Positions 11,383 through 21,795 of a DNA stretch of 64,000 nucleotides are shown piece by piece. Numbering within the stretch: the stretch's first letter is position 1; each line of letters opens with the position of its first letter. Below the pieces are notes generated by a model. The model did no database searches and was not told the DNA's origin. It saw nothing but the letters and a program-made list of their open reading frames with translations. The translations under genes and the position numbers were made by a program. Source of the DNA: Syncephalis plumigaleata (taxonomy: Eukaryota; Zoopagomycota; Zoopagomycetes; Zoopagales; Piptocephalidaceae); the NCBI GenBank assembly GCA_025201365.1, contig JAIXMF010000001.1, positions 992,001 to 1,056,000 on the forward strand, in the 5' to 3' direction.

Positions 11383-14300
11383 TGTTCTTCCGTTTCCTTT
11401 GTTATACTATATACGGGTAAATGGAAGTAATCATATATGCGAGGAATATCACACTGTTGAGAGTAGGATAGCTGTTATCAGTTTCATATCCTCCTTCTCT
11501 CAATTGTTTGAAAGTGCCATAGAGTGGCGTGCTTGTTACTATTTTTAACCAAGGAGATAGTCGGATTATAGAACACTGTGACGTGTCTAATACCGACTGC
11601 TTTTATTTCAAGGATTGAGGTGTGTGTGTGTATGGTAACAGGTATAATAATAATAATACCATTGTCAAGCCATAATCACGACACCATTCTATACTCTCAC
11701 TCTCACTTCTTTTCCTTACAATTGATCTTACTACTCGCATATCCTATTACTCTACACTTTGCGTTCAACTCATGCTATGCGACACAATATTTGTCGTTTA
11801 AATCGATTCACTCTTTTCTGCATGTTGATGTGTGCGGGTAAGTATGAGTGGAATGGTGTGGAATGTGGTGGAAATACATCGAGGTTAATCTAGAGCGGAT
11901 CGGATCTCTATTAAATCGGTGGTATGCGTCATGATTTGTCGTCACGTTTTCTTCTTTTTCTTTCTGTTAAATACTAGTACGAATACGAGCTAGTTCGTAT
12001 ATTAGAGAAAGAAAGAAAAGTATCCAACGCTCATCCTATTCGATACTCATAATCATAATAATCCAGTGGATTTATCGGTATTTTAATCTTTTATTCATTT
12101 ATGCACGCGCGTGTATGTATGCGTGTATGTGTGTGTATGCATCGAGTCATCATATCTATGCACACTTATGTATAAATGCTAGTACTAGTATTCTATACTA
12201 GTATCACATTAGTTTATCCATTATCAAGACATAATGGAGACATTACTATCTCGTTCACTTACAGAAGATGCTAACTCAAATGCCTTGTTGTTGCTTGACA
12301 ATAACATCATAACAATGATACTACAGGTCCTACATTAGCGGCAATTCATTCCAACAATGGTCTACCTACCAACACTACCACTACCACCAATACTACTGCC
12401 ACCAAGGTAGCTTCAACGACTTCATCCACATCAACCTCAACCTCCAACGCCGACTTTATTGCAACCGACATTCCCTCTTTTAACGACACTACTAACGATC
12501 TTGGCAGTAATAGCGGTTTCAACACGAACAGCGCCTTAACAACAAGACCTATATCACTGATTGATGAGAATCGTCGTCGACAAGGCCGTCTCCTCTTGGT
12601 GTCGCTACTCGAGAACTTTTGCCAACTATACGACCAGAATCCCGAACAAAGCCGTCGACTATTCTTTCTCATTTGTCGTGCGCTCTGTCATATGGGCGTT
12701 ATTAACCAGGAGTATATCGATGAGATGGCACCCGCACGTGCTGCCTACAAACGTGCCTTCTCCGAATTGGTAGCGCAAGCTGTTACAGCAATTCAGGTAA
12801 GTGATCCCACTAGTTGCTATCTATACCTACAATGTCTATTGTCACGATGACAATAGTTGTAAACGAATAGCATATTCTGAAATAGATCATTTTATTGAAC
12901 AATATTGTAATAATTCCTTTTTCTTAATTGTTTATTTATTTACTTTCTATATATCTATATCTATATATATATATATTACGTATATACATATGTGATCATT
13001 CAAATTCTTCATCTACAACAACAGAACACGGCTGATGACCATCGTCTACTATTAGAAGCGGCAGTAGAAGACGCTGCTAAAGACCTTACCCGTCTTGATT
13101 CTAGTCTAAGCACCACTACAATAGGTAAATACATTGAGATTCTTATCTCATTATTATCCTCATTATTATTAGTAATGATAATAGAGGAGTATATAGAATA
13201 ATACTAAATTATGAATTGCATGGCACTAATTGTTATTATGATGATAATGATCAATTGTAATTTATTAGTGGGTCTTCCCTTCTTACCACTACACCGCCCA
13301 ATCGTAGTGGGTCAACATCGCCTGTCATCCTAGATGGCGGTACCATTAACTTCACCGATCTACTCGATGTACATACAAGTCGATATCGCGATGATTTCGA
13401 AGAGATTCGTGCACTTGGTAAAGGAGGCTACGGTAGCGTATGGCATGTAAGTGTACAAACCATGGCATTATCAAGTAGTTTTCGCCTAAACTTATCTGTC
13501 CTCTTCAATAGGTGCGCAACAAACTTGACAGTTGTGATTACGCGGTAAAGAAGATCCGACTATCGCAGAACGACGTGGTTCTAGAGAAGGTGTTCCGTGA
13601 GATTAAATCCATGCCTCGTCTAGATCATCCGTACGTGGTACGCTACTACGGCTCCTGGCTTGAACACGTCGAGTACAGCGTGCGTCGACCTCGTTCCGTA
13701 CACGTCATTCGGGGAAGTCAGCCGCATTCATCACGTCGCAGTGTCAGCAGTCTATCCAGATCGATATCCGGCCTATCTACACTGGATACTGGCCTACGTA
13801 TTGATGTGCTACTTAGTACGGCCGGTGAATCTGAAGATATCCTAGGTGAAGAAACTGAAGAAGATGAAGAGGAAGAGGAGGAGAGGAGGAGATGATTAAT
13901 GTTCATCATGCCATGAACGATTTGTCCGACTCTGAGGATGATGTGGTATTTCGTGTATCAGAGGATGATTTATCCGATTTAGATGAGACTACCAACGATT
14001 CTTCATGTAGACGACATCATCGAAAACAACAACGTCGTCGTTCGCATAACATGACATTTGAGGATTCCGCCTCATCTTTTGCTAGTGATAGTGAAGAGCA
14101 AGTTGACGATAAAGATGATGACGATGACGATGATGAGAGGATGAGGACCATCTATTTGAAGAGAGTGAGGACGATGACGGTATTTGCTTTAGTGAAGAAG
14201 CGGCAACTCAACGTCCCATCGTTACATCACGTAAACCGGCCAATTTCTCGACACAACCATCTAGACTTAGTCAAAGTTACAACTCGCATGGTAGCTACAA

Positions 14301-15969
14301 CAATAAGCATAGCCTTAATGGTTGGTCTGCACGTGACATGCTATCATCTCGCTCTCCATTTACGACGCAACCATCACGTATGCGTCCAACTCATCGACGC
14401 CATGCGAGTACAGGTGGTTGGAGTGCGGCATCTGGTTCAGCGGTTCTAGCTCACAAGACTGCCTTCATCCGTCGAGGACATCATTACCTTTCTGTCTTCA
14501 CCGCCCAACTCGCCACCTAGCAGTACTGGACTACACCCGTTGATCGCGGCCAATACTGCCTCATCGTATAGTAGTAGAAATGGCAATGGCAACACAATGG
14601 TTATCGTCCAGCAACGGAGCGTGTTCTAACCTTATTCATTCAAATGCATCTATGTCGATGCACGCTCAAGGATTATCTACGCCATCGTGATGATGCCATT
14701 TGCGGGGATAATAGTATACAACGCGATGGCAACACCATCAAATCACGCGATCCATTCTCGTTCGTTGATAACATTGCAAACATTCATCTATTCCGTCGTA
14801 TCGTGGAAGGAGTGGCATATATTCATGCACAAGGCTTGATGCATCGTGACTTGAAACCATCCAATATTTTTTGGAATCCGCTAATCCATCAAGCAATGAA
14901 GGCGTATCCGAGTCACCTGGCTACGACGAAGAGCCGCCCATCAACAGGTGGACGAGCTTATTCCGAAGATCGGCGATTTCGGTCTAGTAGCACAAATGAA
15001 TAGCAATAGCAATGGCAATAACAGTAATGGTAATGGAGTGGCAGTACGTCCAATCCCACACCTATCTCGCCAATTCCCTTAGGAACAAGCCAGTATTTAA
15101 TGAATCGATCACCAAACGATAAAGGCTACGGTCCATGTAGTATGTTTGGTAGATCGGCACCCGTCAAGTCATCCTACGGCATTATATCGCCATCAGGAAT
15201 GATGTCTACATCACGTACAAGTGGTGTAGGAACTGTAACTGTAAGTATCTATCTACTAATAAGAGTAGCTCATATATATATATATATATAAATGATACAA
15301 CATCAATACTAATTACAATGGTACGTGTAGTATGCGGCACCAGAACAGTTATCAGGCCATCCTAATAACTACGATGCCAAAGTGGATATTTATGCATTAG
15401 GTGTTATTTTCCTCGAACTTTGTCACCCATTCGGTACACTCATGGAACGTGCCACCGTGCTCAAGCATCTACGTCAAGGTGTGTTGCCGGAGGCTTTTGT
15501 ACGCGCATGTCCCAAAGAGGTGAGTACGATTTAGGAATTATTAGCCTGTATTGTTTGTTTGTTTAACGAGACTAACTCGTATCATTCTATGATTAGGCGG
15601 CATTTATTCTATGGCTTACTGCCATTGATCCTGCGATGCGTCCAACTGCCCAAGAGATTCTAGAGTTTGATCTTATGCGACCGGAATCTATTGTAAGTAC
15701 TATAATACGTTAGCATATCTATGTCAAGTCAAGTGTTTACACGTACACTAACACAAATACTCATTTCTCTTACATAGGCAAATGCTCCAACATGGCCAAT
15801 GCACGTTGAGATGCTACGCACTGAGAATGATTTGCTTCGACAGCGTATTGCAGAACTTGAGGCACGTATGCAAAACTGTCATTTATGCTCATCTAGCTCT
15901 AGTGGTGGTGTACCCTTTCCATGTCATGCCAATGGCTGTTCTCCTCCATCACCGCATCGTCCACAATAA
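11077..15969 (+). CDS. HRI-type eIF2-alpha kinase (EIF2AK1-like)
   Basis: Phosphorylates eIF2-alpha to lower translation under stress. A proposed first exon (11077-11283, Ser/Pro-rich) joins in phase, across an intron of about 1 kb, to an exon carrying LLLVSLLENFCQLYDQNPE, the HRI N-terminal signature (human FLLVSLLEHLC...NP). The kinase domain has the loop GKGGYGSVW, the VAIK-type Lys in DYAVKK, SWLEHV, a long Asp/Glu/Ser-rich insert typical of eIF2-alpha kinases, FIQMHLCRCTLKDYL, HRDLKPSN, KIGDFGLVAQM, YAAPEQL, then DIYALGVIFLEL and PFGTLMERATVL as in human HRI. A C-terminal coiled coil (MLRTENDLLRQRIAELEARM) also matches HRI. At least five single-base frame breaks fall in or beside the insert (near 13880, 14135, 14450, 14600, 14940) and one exon junction (about 13268) is out of phase; all catalytic motifs are intact, so errors are likelier than decay. 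Confidence 0.85.
11339..11380. repeat. (GAT)n microsatellite
   Basis: About fourteen tandem GAT units inside the proposed first intron of the HRI kinase gene. Confidence 0.95.
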
Positions 15970-16272
15970 ACGATAGATGATGGTAATACTCCTTAGTTAG
16001 TCATTTCTCTCTCTTTCGCTTTTCTCTCTCTAGCTCTCTCTTTTTCTTTTTTACTCGGTAGTAGACATTTGTCTTTTTGTCTATTATATTCCTATTGATT
16101 TTTCATGTTTAGTGAGATAATGTTACGACCATAAACTGCAAATACAAATTGATTGACATTAACATATAATAATAATGGCCAGTAATGAATGTGAACATAG
16201 TTGATATAATATAATATAATAGGTTTATATATAGATGCGTATATATTCGTATATATTGATTTGTATTAGTAA

Positions 16273-17380
16273 CTAAGCATGGAACACCTCTTCCACTGGA
16301 TCTTCCGGTAATTTAGTATTATTTAGTCTCTCCTCACGTTCCAATATTTGTACTCGCTTATCAACGTATTTATGAGCACGCTTTTGAAGCATAGCCGATC
16401 GTACCTAATTAATTAATTAGTTAGTTAGTTAATTTGCTAGTTAATTCATTTCAATTAGTGAATACATACTTGATTAGGTGAAATGTAACGAGAGTTCTCC
16501 CATACAACGGCACCGCCAAATCCACCGGCAAATATCTTAATGGGCTGTAGAACGAAACGCGGTCCCACCTCTACTAGTTGCGTCTTCTTCTCCTCTCCCT
16601 TTATCGTAGTAGTTAATTCGCTATCCTTGTCGATAATCTGATAATTACGGAACCATACACGACCATCCACTACCGAGAAACTGATCACATGATCGATGAA
16701 TGGTTTACTCTTACGAGTGCCTTTAGGTACACCGAATATACGTGTTAACAATCCCTTCATAACACGTAGATGAGGTGCCTCGTCAAAGTTCTTATCGAAT
16801 GACACGATAGGACGTGAACCCTTGAGATGATTACCCGTCATACGTAACTCGTCCATTGTATGAACTGTGATCAATCAATTAATTAATCAATTATTACTAT
16901 CCTGACTGCTATTAGTCAATACTAGTGTAGTTACTTACTGTTTTGTACGTGGAACTTCACTGTAGGGCCATTAGGTGTCTTGGCCATCCACAGATATAAA
17001 TCTGACTTTTTACGCGACTCAAAGAACAAACAATTGTTGCAGTTATTCAACTCGGCCAATTCATTAAGAGCATCAAATCCATGCTTGGTATCCAATTTAG
17101 CATCTATAGATTATCAGCATTACTATTAGATACTAGTCTTGTTTGATACTATCGATTACTAAAGAGTAGCGAGATGCTTACCTCGTTTAGAGTGCGGTAA
17201 TAATGCCTCGATATCAGTCATTAAATGACGCTGACGGAAGTTAATACCACGCGTACTAAGCAGTAGAACTCGTTGCTTATTGCGTACTACCGGTTGATTA
17301 CTCTGAGTGACAGTAGTGTCCTGCTCGTTCGCTGTACCCTTGCCTCGTTGCTTCACTGCCGACTTGTAAGCACTAGCCAT
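16273..17380 (-). CDS. BRX1: BRX1, Brix-domain 60S ribosome biogenesis protein
   Basis: Nucleolar assembly factor for the large ribosomal subunit, needed for pre-rRNA processing. The protein begins MASAYKSAVKQRG, then shows the start of the Brix domain (RVLLLSTRGINFRQRHLMTD, EALLPHSKRG), the segment NDCNNCLFFESRKKSDLYLW as read from the middle exon, VQNVHTMDELRMTGNHLKG, SRPIVSFDKNF, FGVPKGTRKSKPFIDHVISF and VEIGPRFVLQPIKIFAGGFGG, ending with YISPNQVRSAMLQKRAHKY and a short acidic tail. Every block matches yeast and human Brx1. Three introns are visible (about 17105-17180, 16868-16938 and 16408-16468). No frame breaks were found. Its start faces the transposon block. Confidence 0.93.
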
Positions 17381-17563
17381 ATTGTATAGAACGTTATATG
17401 AAGATGATTTTGAAGTAATAAATGAAACGAATCAAGAAGTGGCAAGTGACCAAGAAAAAAAAGAAAAAAGAAAATCAATTGGTGAATAGTGCAAAAATAA
17501 ACACTGAAAAAATAACGAGTGCTAGTCGTATCCGCTTCCATAGTCAACTATAGTCAACTATTA

Positions 17564-17599
17564 CAGTGTTTTTCCATCCAATTTGCGCATTTATCCTTT
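17564..17599. repeat. Left terminal inverted repeat of the DNA transposon
   Basis: Pairs with 21709-21744 in reverse complement with about four mismatches. Core CCATCCAATTTGCGCA is identical at both ends. Confidence 0.88.
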
Positions 17600-17606
17600 A
17601 ACGTTT
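17589..17606. repeat. LINE target-site duplication, left copy
   Basis: ATTTATCCTTTAACGTTT, repeated exactly at 21229-21246 right after the LINE's A-rich tail. The first A may belong to the tail, so the duplication is 17-18 bp. Confidence 0.92.
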
Positions 17607-20600
17607 TGAGATCGAGGATAGACCGGAGGAAGTACGCCAGCGGGTTCGAGATTACTTCATACAGTGGATGTCGATTAGAAACGGTACGGACCCAATGACA
17701 CACCCTAGGTGGAGAGACGCCTACGCGCCAATGCCGCACGTTCACGAAAGTATATACGACAACCTCATGGACCACGTGTCGGTGGAGGAGCTGGAGGCCA
17801 CGCTTCGTCAACTTCCCTCCGCTAAAGCGCCAGGAGAGTCGGGAGTCACAAACGAGATGTTGAAACAAGCCAGCAAGCGAATCCATAGAATCATGGCAGC
17901 TATGATAACGACGTGTTTACAACGCAGCGACATACCGCAAACTTGGAAACACGGAAAAATCATACCCATCCCGAAAGTGACAGACTGGTGTGGGGATATG
18001 GCGCAGCTGCGGCCAATCACCCTGCTAGAGACGATGCGCAAACTATTCTCGATATCCATGACGAAGCGCTTACAAAACATACTGGAGAAGAATCATGTAC
18101 TGCGAGGAGGGAACTTCGGCTTCACTAGGGGGAACCAAGCTACCGACTTTGTACAAATTCTGAGATCAGTGATGGATGATTCGATCTGCTACAAGAAAGG
18201 ACTAGAGGTGCTCATGCTGGACGTGAAACGAGCATATGACTCGGTCTCATGGCAAAGCCTAGCCTGCTCGCTACGAAGAATAAAAGTGCCGGAAGAGTTC
18301 ATAACTCTGCTAGAGAACATATTTAACAGCAGAACAGCTTCGGTTATTACAGCGCACGGTCAAACAGAAGCCCACCACCCTGAGTGCGGCTTGGACCAGG
18401 GAGAAGTGAACTCACCCACGTTATGGCTGATATTCTACGACACTCTACTCAGCAAACTCGATGAATCCAAAATAGGATACGCGATGAGAGAACGACAACC
18501 GGGCACTACACAGAAGATAGTAGCATATGGAGCCTTCGCAGATGACCTAACTCTAGTAGCAGAAGATCGTGACACCTTGCAAAAGCTGGCAGATATCTGT
18601 AGATCCTTCTTCGAACTACACGATATCGAGGTGAATTGCAACAAAACGATTCATACGGCGAAAGATCCTCTAGGCAACTCAGTAGCGGAATCACTACCGA
18701 AAATTCGATTGGCGGAAGGAGAAGCGGGACTGGTACAGACGGTGGCGCCACCGACAATACCTTTCCGACTACTCGGCTGCTGGCTGTCCTTGGACGGCAA
18801 GAGCAAAGAGCCACTCAGAATCATCCATCAATCAGTTAAAGGGCTTTGCAGCATTATAAGGCGAAAGGAGATCAGTCACGAGATTGCGATATATATCATC
18901 AACTCAGTGATAATACCGGCGATTACTCACAAAGCAGCTACCCTACCGCTGTCGGACTCACAGTGCGACGAGCTGGATAGAAGCTGGCTCACGCTAATCA
19001 AACGCAAAGCACACATGGCTAGGTCTATGCCAAACGTATTGCTATGGGCGCCGCAAGGATTCAATCTGACCAACGTTAGAGACGCTATGGACACTTCCCA
19101 AATAGCGGACTTAATGAGGAGGTTGGATAGCCCAGGTATGCTAGGTGAATCAGCGAGAGCACAAGAAGAAGCAGCATGCAGTCTTGTCAACAGCATCAGA
19201 TCGATATACAACAGTTACACGGAAACACGCGAAAGAAATAGAGTCTACGCTATTCACCTGGCATACCGACTGCATACGAGGGAGCTGAAGGTGGTACTAG
19301 GGGACGAACTCGAACAATCCAAGAGGATAGATGATATTCTGGTAGAAGACGCAGCGACTCCAACGACTCGAAGAGACGTTAGAGAAGCAGCGGAGAGGTT
19401 CGACCTAGTGGAGATGAAAGACATAGCACTGACTGACGGACTCGATACACCCAAGCTAGCGAGCTACAATGCCATCACAAATCGAAATGAAAGGCAGGGA
19501 GGCGCACCGAAATGGTACAAGAAGCTGGAAGAAAGGTGGCCCAAACTTGCATCTAAAGCCAAGAGTATGGCCATAGCAGCTAGACTGGCAGATCGAGAGG
19601 AGTACAGTACGCTGCTACCATTCACCGAGGAAAACCTAGCGGCGAGGTCCACAGACGCGCAAGGCAGGCAGTACAACTGGTCGGAGATCCAAGACAGCGA
19701 GACGGTGCTTATATGGACAGATGGATCAGTCACAAATCCAACTGGCCCAGACAAAGCAGGAGGCTACGCAGCGATAGTTATGAGAGGAAACGCGAAAGTG
19801 GCAGTAGCAACGGGAAGGTACGCAGGTCCACACTGTCACTCAGATATGCTCGAAGCTATGGCGATAGCTCACGCGATAGCATGCGCGCCAAACAGCATAG
19901 CAATCAAGATCATGACGGACTCTATGACCTCGGTGGCCTGGTGGAAGCAGTATGTCACGGAAGCGGTGCCCTGGTCCAGAGCGAAAAGAAGAGCAACGCC
20001 CACATACAAAATATGGGAGTTGATAGCAGATAGAGTCGCGAGACGAGAAGCAAGCACAGAAATAGAATGGACTAGGGCGCATATAGGCACAGTGGGAAAC
20101 GAGATGGCAGACATGGAGGCGAAAGCGGCAGCCGTCACAACAAATCAGGTGCCTAGATGGACACTGAATACAGTGCCAGGAAAGGTCCACCAGTACGATC
20201 TGCTGGCGTCAGGGCTGAACACATTGCTTCCACCACGACAACTGATCAAGAAACAAAGCAAGGCGCGACACGCAAGAACACTCAAGCAGCATATACTCAA
20301 GCACCACCCGTCGTTGAGGACCAGATTGGAGCAAGAGATGAACGTGGTAGCGCAAAGGGACAGAAGTGAAGATGAAAGAGCATTGAGAAGAGCGCAGCAC
20401 AAGAGGGAGTTCGCGATCAAACTAGCGACGGGTCAGTTACCTACCTTAGCTAGACAGCACCTATGGAGCAAGGAAAAATACACTACGGACGTATGCTGTA
20501 GGTGTAACAAAGGGGAAAGTGAAAATTGGAGGCATATAGTCAACTGTGACGTCAACGAGGGGGAAGTGGAAAGAAATGCGAAATTCGAAATATTCCAGGA

Positions 20601-21228
20601 AGGAATGAGGATTATAAGCAGAATCAACAGGGAAAGGGCGGAAAGGTCAATCCACCCTCGACTGGTGAAAGTGGCAGAAACAGCGCACAGAGCCACCCCA
20701 CTACATCCCCTCCACGATGTAGGCTACCTGCTGGGCTGGCCGAGTGAGGAGCTTCAACTAGACATGACGCAAAAGGGTCTAACAAAAGAAGAAAGAACAA
20801 GCGTCATACATCATATGTCAACGAAAGCGTTGGACATCGTATGGAGAAGAATATGGATCCCAAGATGCAAGCAGGTAAAGCGCATCATAGGCACCTGGAA
20901 ATCCATCAACCAGACCCCAGCGAACCCCCCAGGCCAACTGACTGGCCCCAGACCCAGCCAGAATGCGGATCGGCCGCATACTGGCTCCTCCCACTCCTCG
21001 CCGAGTGAACCTACTTCCTGGGACTCCATCAACAAGGCAGTATTCCGAACGGAGTATTACCTCAAGATGGTAGCCCCCTCGTGGAGCCTTTAGGGCCGGC
21101 CCACGTAAAGACGTGGCGGCCTAACTCGAATCATTTTTACACAATAATTTGAGAATGCAGTTAACTTTATTCATTTAATTATTAACAGCAGCGGCCCACT
21201 TGCTTTTAAAAATAAAAAATAAAAAAAA
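17607..21228 (+). mobile_element. 5'-truncated LINE (non-LTR retrotransposon) with RT and RNase H
   Basis: A 3.6 kb insertion bounded by an 18 bp target-site duplication and ending in a short 3' UTR and an A-rich tail (about 21207-21229). The open reading frame is already open at the first base after the duplication (17608), and no apurinic-type endonuclease domain is present, so the copy is 5'-truncated within ORF2, as is common for target-primed reverse transcription. It sits inside the TIR transposon. The sense strand is A/purine-rich and visibly richer in G+C than neighbouring host genes. Presence of RNase H after RT points to an I-supergroup-like element (fungal Tad-type elements share this layout). 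Precise clade not determined. Confidence 0.92.
17608..21093 (+). CDS. LINE ORF2 fragment: reverse transcriptase, RNase H, C-terminal zinc knuckle
   Basis: Uninterrupted frame to 21093; the first Met is at 17668 but the frame is open from the insertion junction, so that Met is probably internal. Domains in order (residues counted from the Met at 17668): RT palm and fingers with LRPITLLETMRKLFS (about 108-122), GFTRGNQATDFV, LMLDVKRAYDSVSW (first catalytic Asp, about 180-193), GLDQGEVNSPTLWL, and AYGAFADDLTL (the FADD box, about 285-295); RNase H with WTDGSVTNPTG, HSDMLEAMAIAHA and IMTDSMTS (catalytic Asp-Glu-Asp, about 683-755); then a CCRCNKGESENWRHIVNC zinc knuckle near residue 950. No stops or frame breaks, so this copy is young, although it lacks the endonuclease and cannot be full length. 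Confidence 0.93.
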   Translation, partial: EIEDRPEEVRQRVRDYFIQWMSIRNGTDPMTHPRWRDAYAPMPHVHESIYDNLMDHVSVEELEATLRQLPSAKAPGESGVTNEMLKQASKRIHRIMAAMITTCLQRSDIPQTWKHGKIIPIPKVTDWCGDMAQLRPITLLETMRKLFSISMTKRLQNILEKNHVLRGGNFGFTRGNQATDFVQILRSVMDDSICYKKGLEVLMLDVKRAYDSVSWQSLACSLRRIKVPEEFITLLENIFNSRTASVITAHGQTEAHHPECGLDQGEVNSPTLWLIFYDTLLSKLDESKIGYAMRERQPGTTQKIVAYGAFADDLTLVAEDRDTLQKLADICRSFFELHDIEVNCNKTIHTAKDPLGNSVAESLPKIRLAEGEAGLVQTVAPPTIPFRLLGCWLSLDGKSKEPLRIIHQSVKGLCSIIRRKEISHEIAIYIINSVIIPAITHKAATLPLSDSQCDELDRSWLTLIKRKAHMARSMPNVLLWAPQGFNLTNVRDAMDTSQIADLMRRLDSPGMLGESARAQEEAACSLVNSIRSIYNSYTETRERNRVYAIHLAYRLHTRELKVVLGDELEQSKRIDDILVEDAATPTTRRDVREAAERFDLVEMKDIALTDGLDTPKLASYNAITNRNERQGGAPKWYKKLEERWPKLASKAKSMAIAARLADREEYSTLLPFTEENLAARSTDAQGRQYNWSEIQDSETVLIWTDGSVTNPTGPDKAGGYAAIVMRGNAKVAVATGRYAGPHCHSDMLEAMAIAHAIACAPNSIAIKIMTDSMTSVAWWKQYVTEAVPWSRAKRRATPTYKIWELIADRVARREASTEIEWTRAHIGTVGNEMADMEAKAAAVTTNQVPRWTLNTVPGKVHQYDLLASGLNTLLPPRQLIKKQSKARHARTLKQHILKHHPSLRTRLEQEMNVVAQRDRSEDERALRRAQHKREFAIKLATGQLPTLARQHLWSKEKYTTDVCCRCNKGESENWRHIVNCDVNEGEVERNAKFEIFQEGMRIISRINRERAERSIHPRLVKVAETAHRATPLHPLHDVGYLLGWPSEELQLDMTQKGLTKEERTSVIHHMSTKALDIVWRRIWIPRCKQVKRIIGTWKSINQTPANPPGQLTGPRPSQNADRPHTGSSHSSPSEPTSWDSINKAVFRTEYYLKMVAPSWSL

Positions 21229-21246
21229 ATTTATCCTTTAACGTTT
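21229..21246. repeat. LINE target-site duplication, right copy
   Basis: Exact copy of 17589-17606, directly following the A-rich tail. Confidence 0.92.
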
Positions 21247-21444
21247 GCAGTTTATTAATAAATAGATTAACACAATTGTTAACACTATTATCACTATAGA
21301 AATGCCAATTGACACAGCATAATAATAATAACAATTCAGTATGAGTAATGGATTATTTATTGATAGCAATAACTATCATCATCAATTCTATAAGATAGAC
21401 GATACAAGTGTACTAGTATAGTTGGATATTGCCATGTCATGTAA

Positions 21445-21636
21445 TTACAAGTAGCTATTGATTATCGTGTATGGAATCGGGATATGGCTGCATGTCTGAA
21501 CTTCATTCAAATTATTCGCAGTCATCGTGCTGATGGTCGTATTCCAACACAATTCCAACGAGGTGCCGTTCCTTCTAAGCGTTCAAAGAGAGGAGGACAA
21601 GGACAACGGGGGTCCAAACAACGAAAATCAAATTAA
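21445..21636 (+). pseudogene. Relic of a Fanzor/TnpB-like nuclease (C-terminal RuvC piece)
   Basis: A 63-codon open frame inside the TIR transposon. It contains VWNRDMAACLNFIQIIRS, then GRIPTQFQRG and a very basic tail (SKRSKRGGQGQRG). The pattern NRD-x2-A-x2-N resembles the last RuvC block of TnpB and Fanzor proteins (DRD-x-NAA-x-N), in which the Asp is catalytic; here it is encoded at 21481-21483. Fanzor genes are known cargo of eukaryotic DNA transposons including Tc1/mariner types. A stop lies upstream in frame (21442-21444) and the rest of the nuclease, including the usual zinc-finger cysteines just before this block, is absent, so it is a fragment. The identification rests on one motif and its setting and is an inference. 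Confidence 0.5.
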
Positions 21637-21708
21637 CCGGGATAGTTATAGCTATCTTTCACGAAAATACGTAAGTGTTATTATAACTATTATTTGTTCG
21701 TAAAGACA

Positions 21709-21744
21709 AAAGGCTAACTGCGCAAATTGGATGGAAAAAGTCTG
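21709..21744. repeat. Right terminal inverted repeat of the DNA transposon
   Basis: Reverse complement matches 17564-17599 with about four mismatches; followed by TA at 21745-21746, only about 50 bp before the CECR5 start codon. Confidence 0.88.
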
Positions 21745-21795
21745 TAATTGGATATCAACGTATATGAAGTCTTTTACGTATCTTGTTATTCTACC

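Larger units (their letters stand above)
17564..21744. mobile_element. TA-flanked terminal-inverted-repeat DNA transposon relic, split by a LINE
   Basis: The ends are inverted repeats of about 36 bp: the left end starts CAGTGTTTTTCCATCC and the right end, reverse-complemented, starts CAGACTTTTTCCATCC; both continue AATTTGCGCA. TA dinucleotides border both ends (17562-17563, 21745-21746), as expected for Tc1/mariner-like (IS630-Tc1-mariner) elements. Without the inserted LINE the element is only about 540 bp, so it has no full transposase. It keeps a short open frame at 21445-21636 that looks like the C-terminus of a Fanzor/TnpB-type nuclease. It occupies nearly all of the BRX1-CECR5 divergent promoter. 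A shorter relative is at 31415-31642. Superfamily is inferred from ends and TA target only. Confidence 0.75.

Noticed and set aside
13880-14945. Programmed frameshifting or pseudogenisation in the HRI kinase insert
   Set aside because: Breaks are many, lie in or beside a low-complexity insert, and resemble indels elsewhere in the window; catalytic motifs are intact.
18435-20420. Antisense open frames inside the LINE
   Set aside because: They are shadows of the intact RT/RNase H frame and have no independent support.
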